Source of the DNA: Forficula auricularia
Lineage: Eukaryota > Arthropoda > Insecta > Dermaptera > Forficulidae
NCBI GenBank assembly: GCA_024734495.1
Contig: JALMQS010000136.1
Span: 6,090,215 to 6,154,214, forward strand
Length of the DNA stretch: 64,000 nucleotides
Direction of reading: 5' to 3'
Notes under the pieces: model-generated
What the model saw: the letters and a program-made list of their open reading frames with translations, nothing else
Databases searched by the model: none
Told to the model about the DNA's origin: nothing
Program-made: the position numbers and the translations under genes
Shown here: piece after piece, positions 44,487-56,291 of the stretch
Layout: each line of letters opens with the position of its first letter
Numbering within the stretch: the first letter of the stretch is position 1

Positions 44487-45453
44487 TCTATATATATAAA
44501 ATTAAGGTTTTGTCTGTACATTGCTCCAAATCACGCCAAATTTTGGTTGCATACGTTTCAAGCAAAGTTATGAACGAAAACACCCTCAACAAAATTCCTG
44601 TCTGTCTGTTTGTTTCCGTCGTTTCCGAAAAGTAGCTCACGATTCACGTAAAAACGGCTGAAGGGATTATTATGAAATTTCATATTTACATCAGATGTCT
44701 AATAACTTACGTTTTTAGCTATATAACGTTTTGATATTTTGACCCGAAAATGGGGTTTGTGGGGGGGCACGAATGAAAATTATCAAATAACTCCTAAACT
44801 ATTAACCCTACAGCAAACTTTAAGATAAACAAAGTTGTAGAGGATGTGATTTCTGACAACTTTTGTTTAAAAAAATTTCCCCAAAAAACGTCCCAAAGAG
44901 AGGGGGGGGGGGAATGTAAATTCTTCCCCTTGGAACAAACTCAACCAAATTTTGTATACATAATCTCTGGGCCTCTAGAGAGCTAGAAATGCAAAAACTA
45001 ACCACCCAAAATGGAGGGGGGGGGTCAAAAAATGAAAATTCTTTCTCTTGGGCCAAACTCAACCAAATTTTGTATAAATAATCTGTGGGTCACTAGAAGG
45101 CTAGAAATGCAAAAACTGGGTGCGGGGGTGGGGGGGGGGCACGTGGTGAGGGGTGGAGTGGAGGGTTTAGGTGAAGGTCCAGAGGCATAATGAGGGGGGA
45201 TCAGGTGAGGGTCCAGAGGTGTAGTGGGGTTGGTGCGGGGTGGGGTCCGGGGTACGGTGAGGTGGTGCAGGGTGGAGTGGGGGGTTCAGGTGAGGGTCCT
45301 GAGGCGTAGTGGAGTGGGGCGGTGGTTGTGCACGGGTGCGGGGGCGGGATGTGCTGGGTGGGGGTGGTGGGGAGAGGGGTCCGTGGTTTGGGGGTCCAGG
45401 GGGCGTGCCCCCTGGGGAGCAAGAGGGCCGCCGAAGGCGGGCCTTGCAGCTAG
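44487..45453 (+). mobile_element. Complete non-autonomous Helitron, 967 bp
   Basis: 5' end TCTATATATATAAAATTAAG, 3' hairpin GGCCGCC/GGCGGGCC followed 7 nt later by CTAG, inserted between A and T. The same flanking repeat without the Helitron is at 16209-16255, which fixes both boundaries. It carries diverged copies of the 117-bp monomer on - and a G-rich segment (45118-45420). No Rep/helicase gene. Confidence 0.9.
45118..45420 (+). repeat. G-rich irregular tandem repeats in the Helitron
   Basis: Repeated GGTGAGGGTCC, AGGCGTAGTGG and GGGGTGG words with many G runs of three or more. Capable on paper of G-quadruplexes. Proline-rich open frames on - are by-products of this composition. Confidence 0.7.
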
Positions 45454-45639
45454 TATTAAATATAAGTGAGGGGTCAAGTTGTATGGTAAAGTCAAGTGAA
45501 TGGCCACATCAGAACACGTCAGCTTATTTTTATTATGATGTAAATGACAGTCAGGGGGCATCTTTGCTCCCCCCCCTCACCCCAAAGCATTGAAGAACTA
45601 AATTTTGTATATGTTTATTTAAAACTATCTTCCATATTT

Positions 45640-46130
45640 TTTTTTTTTTTTTTTAATTCCTTAAAATTATTTAAATAACGCTGATGAACAAATTCAAACT
45701 TTTTTTTGCTCCTTTGAACGAAAATAGGTGATTATTTTTAATTCGACCCTACTGAATCCAAATCTGAAAGTAGAAATCCTGTATCACCTATCGTTTTCCT
45801 TGGCATTTCATTTTTTTGTCTTTGATAAAAATTTAATTCCATGTGTAAGTAATAATACTTCGAAATTTGAAATTATTTTTGTTTGTTGGCTCATGAAATA
45901 GGATTTAAATATTTAAGTGAATAAATATGAAATATTCACATTCAGCGATCACCTGGCCTACATTGTAGGTAAAGCTAATCGGAGTTGGGGATTTATATTT
46001 CGAAACACGAAATCATTTAAAAATTAAAAATCCTAATACAATTAAATATTTATCTTTGACTCTAATCAAATCTTTGGTAATGTATGCATTAACAGTCCTT
46101 AGGACTGTATACTCAATGATGATGATGATG
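45640..46130. other. No gene seen
   Basis: AT-rich; ends with an ATG/GAT trinucleotide run at 46117-46135. Confidence 0.35.
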
Positions 46131-46135
46131 ATGCA

Positions 46136-46330
46136 TTAACAGTCTGGAGGCCAATCGGAAAGAATAACATGGACAGACTGGAGAGAATTCAGCACAAAGT
46201 GTTAAGACATCTTTGGTAGGATACCTCTAAGGGCAATCCTTTGTCGAGATACGACCTCATGGTCATACACTTCAACTGCTGAAACTTTCTGTCTTGCTTC
46301 TGTTACATCTTCCATGATTGCATCCGATGT
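46136..46330 (+). pseudogene. LINE reverse transcriptase remnant
   Basis: A broken frame reads VWRPIGKNNMDRLERIQHKVLRHLW, stop, DTSKGNPLSRYDLMV, which fits the post-palm region of Jockey/R1-like elements (the LE.IQ..FLR motif). Stops throughout. Possibly a different LINE family from 9190 and 51866. Confidence 0.5.
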
Positions 46331-46785
46331 TATATTTGTATACAAGATTAAGTCCAACAAGGTGAATTGTCCTGATCTTCAAAACTTGTTTCCAATTCAT
46401 AACTCAAATTATGTACTGAGTCATTTCGTGCCAAATCAACACACCTTAAATAAAATTTTTACCTCACCACTTTAGATTTTCTTGAAATTTAGTACACTGA
46501 TATATTGTGATAATATGAATGAAAATACAAAATTTCAAATTTTTATCTTGAATAGTTTTTTTGATACGGCCTTGTGAAGTTTTCAAAAAATCACAAAAAA
46601 ACCACGAACAAACAATTTTGAAACTGCTCTAAAAGCTGTCTTAATTGAGTTAGAGAGGTGGGACAGGTGTCATGTTGCAGCTTTTTTAATGCTCTTTTCA
46701 GAGACATACAATATGACATAGGTTGTAATAAAAATTTTATTTCAAAATGTAAATCAAATTTTTGATTTTCATTTTTTCTAAAAAG

Positions 46786-47972
46786 TACCCCCTTTAAAAT
46801 TTTCAAAAAAATTCTGTAAATAGATAGTACTTTCATAAACTACTATGCAAAGTATAATGATGGGATGGTAATGGGGTCTATGTTTAAAAAAATTATTACT
46901 GACTCTTGTTTTTCATAAATACCCAGTTTTGACCAAATAATAATGATTTTAATGTAGTGAAACGACATTTTATGAAAAATTACTTTGTGTATATTAAACT
47001 ATAGTTATGAAATAAACATCAACATTTTAAATAAAATTAAATCAATTTATGCTATGTCATGAAAAGTTAGTTAATTTACAACAAATATTGTTGTAGGCTA
47101 AATAGTTTGATAAGCACATGTTATCTGAAATAGAAATTTCCCTTGCATTCACTTGATCCAGTCTCTGCAGGTCTAGCAAGTTGGAACCTGTCTGTGGTTG
47201 TGAGCAAGTTAAAACAAATACCAGTCTGCCAAAAGCCAGGCTGTCTCCACAAGCATTCATTCAGTGACTAGAGTCCTTGCTGACAAGTAGTGTTTTAAAT
47301 GTTAGTAATGTCTTAAGTTATCAATTCCATAATGTAAAATACTTGTTATACCTTACATAAAACAATTGATACTTTAAACTTCTGTGTTTTTGTGTGTGTT
47401 TTAATAGCTAATTTATTTCTTATTGGTTTACAATTAATATTTTTAGTTCTGTGTAAATTTTTAATGAAGTTAAAATAAATCTCACCCTTCAATATCACTC
47501 ATAAATATATAGTCTTGTTATAAAATCTGCTAACTATTGTAAAGCTGACCTAATGAAATAATTATTCATGTATTCACCAAACAACAAAACAATATGTTCA
47601 ACTTGAATTGTAGATTTTTATAATGTCATTTTGTTATACAGCCCTAGCAATTTTGCCCGAAACCGCCATTTAAATATAGCCTAAGAAATATATGTTTCAT
47701 GAATTTATTATTAAACAGTTATTTAATTAGCACAGAGTGTTTATTTCATAAACATAGTTTAATATACACAAAGTGATTTTTCATAAAATGTCGTTTCACT
47801 ACATTAAAATCATTATTATTTGGTCAAAACTGGCTATTTATGAAAAACAAGAGTCAGTAATAATTTTTTTAAACATAGACCCCATTACCATCCCATCATT
47901 ATACTTTGCATAGTAGTTTATGAAAGTACTATCTATTTACAGAATTTTTTTTAAAAATTTTAAAAGGGGTAC
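46786..47972. mobile_element. 1.2-kb palindrome-ended element
   Basis: Arms 46786-47010 and 47745-47972 are inverted copies of about 220 bp (TAGATAGTACTTTCATAAAC, ATGATGGGATGGTAATGGGG, TAGTGAAACGACATTTTATG). The 730-bp centre has no recognised gene. Confidence 0.8.
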
Positions 47973-48200
47973 TCGACATAAAATCAAAAATAACGATCGA
48001 TTCTCATCTAATACTAGAGGAATAACCTTATTGCATTCTATTTTTGATGTTTTGAGTATTAATGGCAATCTCTACTGAAAACGTGGAAGAATCGACTTAA
48101 AATCAAAAAGACTAAATTTTTTATGGCAAACAACTCAAGCTTGAGTTGTTTACAAAAAATTTAGGTGCTACAGGAAAACGGATGCGATATTCGTTATCAG
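47973..48200. repeat. Dispersed repeat, inverted copy at 55226-55420
   Basis: ATCAAAAATAACGATCGATT, TCTAATACTAGAGGAATAAC and GAATCGACTTAAAATCAAAA match the reverse of 55226-55420. Nature unknown. Confidence 0.65.
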
Positions 48201-48350
48201 CACATCTGAATACATAAAGATCACTTAGTTTTAGTAAAAGGAAAATTTCATTGTCCTAAGACGCTCTTGTTGACATCAGTAGCAATCCAAAATTCATCCA
48301 AAAGAGGAAACCTTCCTCTTGTAAGGGACTATTCCAAAGAGCTAGCTTCT

Positions 48351-49055
48351 TTTTTAACCGACTTCAAAAAAGGAGGAGGTTCTCTATTCGACTGATTTTT
48401 TTTTTTTTTTTTTTTTTTTGTGCCTATGTTACCTCATATCTCAGCCAATTGTGAACCGATTTTGAAAAAAAATTTTGCATTGGGTCAAGTCTACCTTCCG
48501 ATTGGTCCCATTTTTTTTTATAGGTATAGAACTTTTTTGGTTAGTTTGTTCAGGATTAACTTCTTTGTTTATGAACCGATTTCGATGATTCTTTTTTTAT
48601 TGGAAAGGGGGTATCTTAGGGATGGTGCCATATTAATTTGGTCAAGTTCTGATGATATGATCACTATTAATAACATCACTAAAAAGAGAAAAATAAAAGT
48701 ACTTTAAGAAAATAATCTTCAAAAATTAAATGCAACAAATAAAATACACTAAAAGGTATAAAATAATTATTATCTTATTTAGTTACAATCTAACTACGAA
48801 ATATTAACATGAAATTACTTTTTGAAGTCGGTGCCAAACAAACTATACCTATAAGCGAGCGTGCCAACCAAACGTACTAAGATCCGTCGAGTGCGATTTA
48901 TAAAAGGTATCTGTTTGGCACCGACTTAAAAAAGTAATTTCATGTTAATATTTCGTAGTTTAGTTGTAACTAAATAAGATAATAATTATTTTATACCTTT
49001 TAGTGTATTTTATTTGTTGCATTTAATTTTTTGAAGTCGGTTTTTCTTTTTTTCT
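48351..49055. mobile_element. ACCGACTTCAAAAA palindromic repeat, copy B (loop inverted)
   Basis: Same order as 10817-11535: AACCGACTTCAAAAAAGGAG, CCTATGTTACCTCATATCTC, then arms ATGCAACAAATAAAATACAC ... GCACCGACTT. The loop at 48830-48920 reads opposite to copy A. Confidence 0.75.
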
Positions 49056-49215
49056 TAAAAATTATTTTTTGAACGCATCCTTTTTATTTCTTAAAGTAAA
49101 AATATTTGTATTTGAACCCTGCAGAGAAACATTAACTTTATTGAGTAGACTAAATATCTTCGCCATATAAGCAAGAATTGCCAGTCATTCTTCATTCGAC
49201 AAAAGCTCCAGTTCA

Positions 49216-50698
<1,483 letters not shown>

Positions 50699-50706
50699 GG
50701 GATGAG

Positions 50707-51203
50707 TTCATGCTCTCACATAGTGCTACGATGAGTCTTGAGTTTTTGGAATCGTCTCCACCCTTTACTATAGAAGTTGTTAAGCTATTTTATTAATTTA
50801 TAGGAAGAGGTGCTTTGCTATTTTTATTTACTCTTTGGTCTTATGAATGTTTATGTATTGATTGTATTGTTGGTGTTTTTTTTTGTTGATTAAAGTTATT
50901 TTTTCTCCCAAGTAAATATAAACGGCCTTTTCTTTTCTAATTAATCTTAATAGATTAATTAATACTATTTAATATTAATATCGTATTAGAAGTAGGTATA
51001 TTTGCACCATAAACACGATTATAAAAAAATGCGATTTTCATATGCTCCCCAAATTGGATAAGAAACAAACTAACGCATTCTCCAAATCGTTTATCCCTAT
51101 AACGTCTTTTTCGCGACCTGCATCCTGCACCAATGTCTTAACAAAAAAAAGATATACTTTACTGTTAACTATAAATATAATCATAATAATTTCCTAATTT
51201 CAG
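50707..51203. other. Intron or 5' region of nardilysin, nothing recognised
   Basis: AT-rich DNA leading to the TTCCTAATTTCAG acceptor at 51203. No upstream nardilysin exon found here. Confidence 0.4.
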
Positions 51204-51289
51204 AGTAATTAAACTTGAAAATGGCTTGACTGCTCTTTTAATATCCGACGTGGAAAATATTAAAGAAAATGATGAGAGTGAATCAGAAG
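51204..51289 (+). CDS. NRDC: Nardilysin exon (start of M16 region)
   Basis: CAG acceptor at 51201-51203, GTAAAC donor after 51289. Encodes VIKLENGLTALLISDVENIKENDESESE, matching the conserved Y(R)xIKLxNGLxALLISD opening of nardilysin (N-arginine dibasic convertase), an M16 zinc metalloprotease, and leading into its hallmark acidic insert. The exon starts in codon phase with one base to spare and ends one base into a codon, which the next exon completes as GAT. Confidence 0.9.
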
Positions 51290-51356
51290 GTAAACTAATA
51301 ATTAACACATTGATTTATAAATTCATTAACTAATTAAATTAAAAATGTTTTATTAG

Positions 51357-51493
51357 ATGAAAGTGATGCTTCGTCGATTGAAGACGAGTCGGAAAGTGAA
51401 GAAGAATCTGATGAAGATTCCTCATGTTGTGAAGATCCTGAACTTTGTGAAAGTATAGCTCATAAAAAATCAATCAAGATAGAAGAAAAAATG
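51357..51493 (+). CDS. NRDC: Nardilysin exon (acidic insert)
   Basis: TTATTAG acceptor and GTAAAC donor. Encodes DESDASSIEDESESEEESDE, then DSSCCEDPELCES and HKKSIKIEEKM. A Glu/Asp/Ser-rich stretch between the first strand and the Zn site distinguishes nardilysin from insulin-degrading enzyme; it binds basic partners and polyamines in the vertebrate protein. Ends exactly on a codon, in phase with 54319. Confidence 0.9.
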
Positions 51494-51744
51494 GTAAACT
51501 CTAAAATTAATATTGTGGGGGAAATCAGTGGCGTACCTAGAACTTTTGCCGCCCTTTCTAACCCAATCAAATGGTGGTTTTTATAAATTAATAAACATAA
51601 ATAAATAATTGTAATTGAGACAAACTAAAGGTGGGGAACTTTTTTATCATTAGATGCCATTTAAATTAGGCAGTAATAAAGGAGGCCGCATAAATTGATA
51701 TATAGTACCTATAAATGAAACTTTTATAAAATTACAAGATACTA

Positions 51745-51865
51745 ATCTGCAGCAAGGAAGTTGGCCACTTATTCAGGTGCAAGCGATTTTTCACGCCCCT
51801 ACATCTTCTCACCACCTACATAGGAGCTGCATCTTTACTGGTGCGCCCCTTCTTGCATTCGATTG
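51745..51865 (+). mobile_element. Internally deleted LINE fragment
   Basis: AATCTGCAGCAAGGAAG and GGTGCAAGCGATTTTTCACG match the ORF2 part of the 9190 copy, then TAGGAGCTGCATCTTTACTG and CTTGCATTCGATTGCAT match its 3' UTR directly. A deletion of about 490 bp joins them. Confidence 0.7.
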
Positions 51866-52587
51866 CATAACTCACTAGAATTCAGAGATAAAATTTCAAT
51901 GCTAGCCGTAACTCTAGGGTCTGACCTTTCTTGGAAGGACTATATCTCAACCACTGCTAAAGCTGCAGCACGCAAGCTTGGTCTCCTATTTAGGTTTAGT
52001 CGCTATTTTACGCTCAGTCAACTTCTTATACTGTATAAGGCTCAAATTCGTCCCTGTCTCGAATATGGCTCTCATCTGTAGAGAGGGGCCTCCAAGCATA
52101 CTCTTGCCACACTGGATGCAATTCAGAAGCGAGCAATTAAACTAATAGGAGACCCGGCTATAACTAACTCACTCGATTCTGGCTCAGCGAAGAACCTTTC
52201 CCTGTACTACAGATACTATCACGGTGTCTGTTCAGTCGAGCTGAAATCAATTATCCCCCCTAATGCCCTCTTTACGAAAAACACGCGGTTTTCGAACGCT
52301 CAGCATCCCTTCGCTGTCAAATTGGATAAAAATGGAACAAGCGCTTTCGCCAACTCTTTTATCCCTATGGCCTCCAGAGACTGGAATTCGCTCCCAGTCA
52401 CCGTCTTCCCCGCGACTTATAACCTTCAGCTTTTTAAGACCCGTATCCACAGATACCTTCGACCCCTACCCAGCCCATAAAAAACCTTCTTCATCTTCTT
52501 TTCACGATGGAGGGGCGAACTCAAGCCTTTAGGGGATGCACCTTTTTGGTGTAACTCCTTCTCTCATCATTTTCATTAAAAAAATAT
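51866..52587 (+). mobile_element. LINE 3' end, partner of the 5S SINE
   Basis: 5'-truncated ORF2 end (LEFRDKISMLAVTLGSDLSW, SQLLILYKAQIRPCLEYGSH, a TAG stop, SLYYRYYHGVCS, FKTRIHRYLRPLPSP) followed by a 3' UTR 52480-52580 and a short A tail. One stop and one small shift break the frame. The 3' UTR (TTCACGATGGAGGGG, GCCTTTAGGGGATGCACC, CTCCTTCTCTCATCA) is shared with the SINE tail at 34488-34585. Confidence 0.85.
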
Positions 52588-53140
52588 AATTACAATTTTA
52601 GTGTTTTTTGAGGCTCTTGAAAACCTTGGAAACAGATGGAATGTCTTCGTTAGGAAAATGAAATAAAATTTCCTTATATTCTAACTATTTATTTTCACGA
52701 AAAACTTTTGAGACGTTTCAGCGGATATTCTCACGCCATCGTCAGTCTACAAGGAAAACATAATCTTAATTACAGTCAAATCATATTCACATGTCATTCT
52801 CAAGATAAAAGAAAAAACAATAGAAAGAGGAGAAGAGAAAACTCACCCTAGCTTTCCATATCATAGTACATTTATCTGTGTAGAATGTCATTCTCTTTTT
52901 ACAGTTACGACAAATAATAATCAACAAAGCTTGTAAAAAAAAATAACAACAAATTAAAACATATTCATTTAAATAAATCAAATAAAAATCTTTTATATTC
53001 GCTATTTACCTTGTGAGTTTTTTGTGTGAAATTATTATTATTATTAATATGGTATGTCAATCCAATTGAAACGAAGACATTCCATCTGTTTCCAAGGTTT
53101 TCAAGAGCCTCAAAAAACACCAAAATTGTAATTTAAAACA
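52588..53140. mobile_element. 550-bp palindrome-ended element
   Basis: Arms AATTACAATTTTAGTGTTTT ... GGAATGTCTTCGTT and inverse (53078-53140). A hammerhead-like hairpin is near the left arm only. Directly abuts the LINE 3' end. Confidence 0.75.
52716..52745 (-). ncRNA. Hammerhead-like hairpin
   Basis: CTGACGA, one T, stem GGCG/CGCT with a 10-nt loop, then GAAAC; AGAC before and GTCT after can form an outer helix. Confidence 0.45.
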
Positions 53141-53780
53141 TTATAGTACCCTATTAAAAAAAAATATGTTAGATATGTTTCAAATTATCAATTGTACATT
53201 GTTGGGTCGCTAATATCTGCCTTCACGATCCCTCTTTTGGTAACCAAAGAAACTCTTTGTTTATTTACGTTGTTTGCCTTTTTTTTCTTTTATGTAAACA
53301 TAATTTTCTTAATGAAAATCTCATTTCCTTTTAAATAATGCCTTATTTTTCATCCTGCGGTTGTTCTCACGAACATACATAATGATAAATGAATAGTAAA
53401 TATATAAAAATGTGGAATTTCACAGGACTTTTTATGAAAACTGTTTTATTTTTATTCCTGTGAAACCCCCAGTTTTTTATATATAATTTTTATATTTTTT
53501 TTTTTGGCTTTTCGGCCTTTCTAGCCATAAGCCTAATTACGATACTAGTTATATTTTTATTTTTTAAATTTGTCTCTACCCCCGGGGTCAGATTTTAGCT
53601 GGATGCCTCGAGTCAGATTCGACCCGGATCCCCTGGTTAGCTCGCTGTCATGCTACCGCCTAGCCTACTGACCCCCCATAATTTTTATATATTTACTATT
53701 CATTTATTAATAATTAATAAAGTTGTTGTAGGGAAATAAGGACAATAGCTTATGCAAATAATATTTATTTTTTGCCAACG

Positions 53781-53807
53781 TTTCGTCAACTTTGTTGACT
53801 TCCTCAG
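53781..53807 (-). ncRNA. Hammerhead-like hairpin
   Basis: CTGAGGA, one A, perfect stem GTCAAC/GTTGAC with loop AAA, then GAAACG. Confidence 0.5.
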
Positions 53808-53984
53808 GGCTCAAATAAATTAACTTCTTTGCATATTTGTCATTTTAACAATATTCCTTCTAGCAAACACATCAGGCCAGTCATCAAACAGATTGAAAAT
53901 ATTTTCTTCTTGTACTTTAAGTGTTTGCTAAGAATGAATATTGATAAAATGACAAATATACAAAGAAGTTAATTTATTTGAGTC

Positions 53985-54011
53985 CTGAGGAAGTCAACAA
54001 AGTTGACGAAA
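53985..54011 (+). ncRNA. Hammerhead-like hairpin
   Basis: Same sequence as 53781-53807 on the other strand, in the facing inverted unit. Confidence 0.5.
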
Positions 54012-54318
54012 CGTTGGCAAAAAATAAAAATTATTTGCATAATCTATTGTCCTTATTTGCCTACAACAACTTTATTAATTTAATCGATGGACATAAATAA
54101 TCAAAAAAATTTATTAATAATGTTTCACTTAAAACCTACGCCGCTTTCCTTAAAGGTAATACATAATGATACCAAATCGCTTGTTTGATTACTATAATGG
54201 GGACTTTGAATAGGACCAATTTGATTTCATTTTGATTGACAATTTTTAAATTTGAATAGAAAAAAAAATAATTCTATTTGTTAAATTTTAATTATACTTT
54301 AATTATTATGAATTTCAG

Positions 54319-54459
54319 GCTGCTTGCGGACTTTGTGTTGGAGTCGGAAGCTTTAGTGATCCTCCTGAAATTCCTGGAATGGCTCACTTTTTAGAACATA
54401 TGGTTTTCATGGGATCTCAGAAATATCCAAAAGAAAATGATTTTGATTCATTCATAAAG
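54319..54459 (+). CDS. NRDC: Nardilysin exon with zinc-binding motif
   Basis: AATTTCAG acceptor, GTGGGT donor, 47 codons in phase 0. Encodes AACGLCVGVGSFSDPPEIPG and HFLEHMVFMGSQKYPKEND. HFLEH is the inverted HxxEH zinc site of M16 peptidases, with Glu as catalytic base; VGVGSFSDP and MGSQKYP are the nardilysin/insulysin signature. Catalytic residues are intact. Confidence 0.95.
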
Positions 54460-54521
54460 GTGGGTTTATTTCTATTATATTTCTATCAAGTCGGATATTA
54501 TTAACAAATCTTATTCTAAAG

Positions 54522-54690
54522 CGTCGAGGTGGGAATGATAATGCTAGTACGGATTGTGAGACCACAACATTTTATTTCGAATGCCATGAAAAACACCTTC
54601 TTCAAGGATTGGATCGATTTTCAAATTTTTTTATTTCGCCCTTAATGAAAAGAGATGCAATGACCCGTGAAAGAGAAGCAATAGAATCAG
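54522..54690 (+). CDS. NRDC: Nardilysin exon after the zinc motif
   Basis: AG acceptor at 54520-54521, GTTGGT donor. Encodes RRGGNDNASTDCETTTFYFE, GLDRFSNFFISPLM and EREAIES. GG.DNASTDCE..T is the conserved nardilysin block (insulysin has NA.T); EREAIES includes the downstream Glu that completes zinc ligation in M16 proteins. The next exon is not seen before the window end. Confidence 0.95.
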
Positions 54691-54764
54691 GTTGGTTTAT
54701 CTTATTTATTTTCCATAAACTTAAATTTTAAATACTTTGAGATTCTTACCCATTATTTTAAACT

Positions 54765-55225
54765 AGCTGCAAGGCCCTCCTTCGGCGGCCCTCTTGCTGT
54801 TTCCAACCCCCGCTTCCACACCACCACCCGCACCCCACCCATCTCGGTCCCCGCACCCCATCCACCCGGGACCCCACCCCGCGCCCTCCAACCCTGCGCA
54901 CCACACCCCCGATATGCCCCCTGGACTCCACCCCGCACCACCCCCTGCACCCCCACCCTACTCCGCCTCACTCCTCACCCCACCCCCATTCCACCCCCGC
55001 ACCCAGTTTTTGCATTTCTAGCCTTCTAGTGACCCACAGATTATGTATACAAAATTTGGTTTAGTTTGGTCCAAGAGCAAGTTTTTTTCATTTTTTTAAC
55101 CCCCCCCCCCCATTTTGGGTGGTTAGTTTTTTATTTCTAGCTCCCTAGAGGCCCACAGATTATGTATACAAAATTTGGTTGAGTTTGCTCCAAGGGCAAG
55201 AATTTACATATTTTTCACCCTCCCC
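54765..55225 (-). mobile_element. Helitron 3' part, truncated
   Basis: CTAG at 54765-54768 (as CTAGCTGCAAGG on +), hairpin CCTCCTTCGGCGG, a C-rich segment and two diverged 117-bp-type monomers, same order as 1-847 and 44487-45453. Stops at about 55226 where another repeat begins. Confidence 0.75.
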
Positions 55226-55535
55226 AAGGTTGAGTTGTTTGCCATAAAAGAATTTAGTCTTTTTGATTTTAAGTCGATTCTTCCACGTTTTCAGTAGAGG
55301 TTGTCATTAATAGTCAAAACATCAAAAATGGAATGCAATAAGGTTATTCCTCTAGTATTAGATAAAAATCGATCGTTATTTTTGATTTTAAGTCGATTCC
55401 TCCATGTCTTCAACACAGGTTACCAATAATAATCGAAGCGACAAAAATCTAATGTAGAATTGTTATTCCTCAAGTAATAGATGAGAATCAATCGCTATTT
55501 TTGAATTTAAGTCAACATGGACTGCAAATAGCAAG
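55226..55535. repeat. Dispersed repeat, inverse of 47973-48200, with internal duplication
   Basis: TTTTTGATTTTAAGTCGATT and TTATTCCTCTAGTATTAGAT occur twice (55250-55375 and 55377-55500) in diverged form. Confidence 0.6.
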
Positions 55536-56291
55536 TGTAAATCCTAGGTATCAAGGGAAGATGATCACGTGGAAGTTACAGAATAAAAATAATTAATTAA
55601 AAGAATTTAAATAAATGGTTTAATATAAAAAAAATAGTTTTAAATAATCAAATAACAATAATAAGTAAACAAAATAAATAAACTAATATATTTCAGACAC
55701 TATTTATTTGAATAGAGGAAATTTGATATTATGAAATAATTGGATTTCAATATAATATAAAAGTTAGAAATAAAAAAATAAAAATAGATTATTTAATATT
55801 AAAAAAAAACTAACAGCTCTAAATTATTTTAGGAAATTATTCGGAATTACTCTTACAGGTTAATTGACCTATAGTAGGTAAATAGTTATATACAAATACA
55901 AAAAGAAGACAACAATAATTCAACGGCGTTTGGTCGAATATTAAGAAACAATAGCAACACAACAAAATGAAATCTGTGGAAAGGCCCGAGCTAGGAACCG
56001 CCCACCGGCCCTGGTCGCGTCAATAATTAAATATAATACAATTTTCAATCTACTTCACCAAAAGAATGTAGCGACTCGTTTCTAGTACAGAGATAGGCTC
56101 CGCGGTCCAACAAAACGCAGGCCCGGTTCGTATCGCCTCGCGAGAACACCCGCTGCTTCGCTTAGCACAGCCGAAAGCAGACTGATCTCTCTCTGTCTAG
56201 TACCGCTTGTCTCCAGGCCTGGCGCTGGTATCCCGCTTCCATACCCTCCACAGATTAATATATATATTCATGGTAAGACCGCCTGTTTACA
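55536..56291 (-). repeat. 3' LTR of the Gypsy element
   Basis: Begins and ends with the TGTAAA/TTTACA inverted termini; 56080-56260 is a GC-rich part. The purine-rich AGAAAGTGGATGG on - at about 56294-56306 next to it is the probable polypurine tract. Confidence 0.9.

Larger units (their letters stand above)
53388..54158 (+). mobile_element. Large palindrome-plus-tail element, 13-bp TSD
   Basis: A perfect 13-bp duplication ATACATAATGATA flanks it (53375-53387, 54159-54171). It starts with a small palindrome (GGAATTTCACAGGA / TTCCTGTGAAAC), has long inverted units (53705-53850 and 53935-54090) each with a hammerhead-like hairpin, and ends with the family tail ATGTTTCACTTAAAACCTAC and GCCGCTTTCCTTAAAGG. 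Confidence 0.85.
51494..54318 (+). other. Nardilysin intron loaded with mobile elements
   Basis: 2.8-kb intron holding a partial hAT end (51527), a deletion-joined LINE fragment (51745-51865), a LINE (51866-52587), a palindrome (52588-53140) and a palindrome-plus-tail element (53388-54158). Confidence 0.85.

Noticed and set aside
45201..45593. Proline- and glycine-rich proteins of 73-94 residues
   Set aside because: By-products of the G-rich Helitron segment; both strands open.
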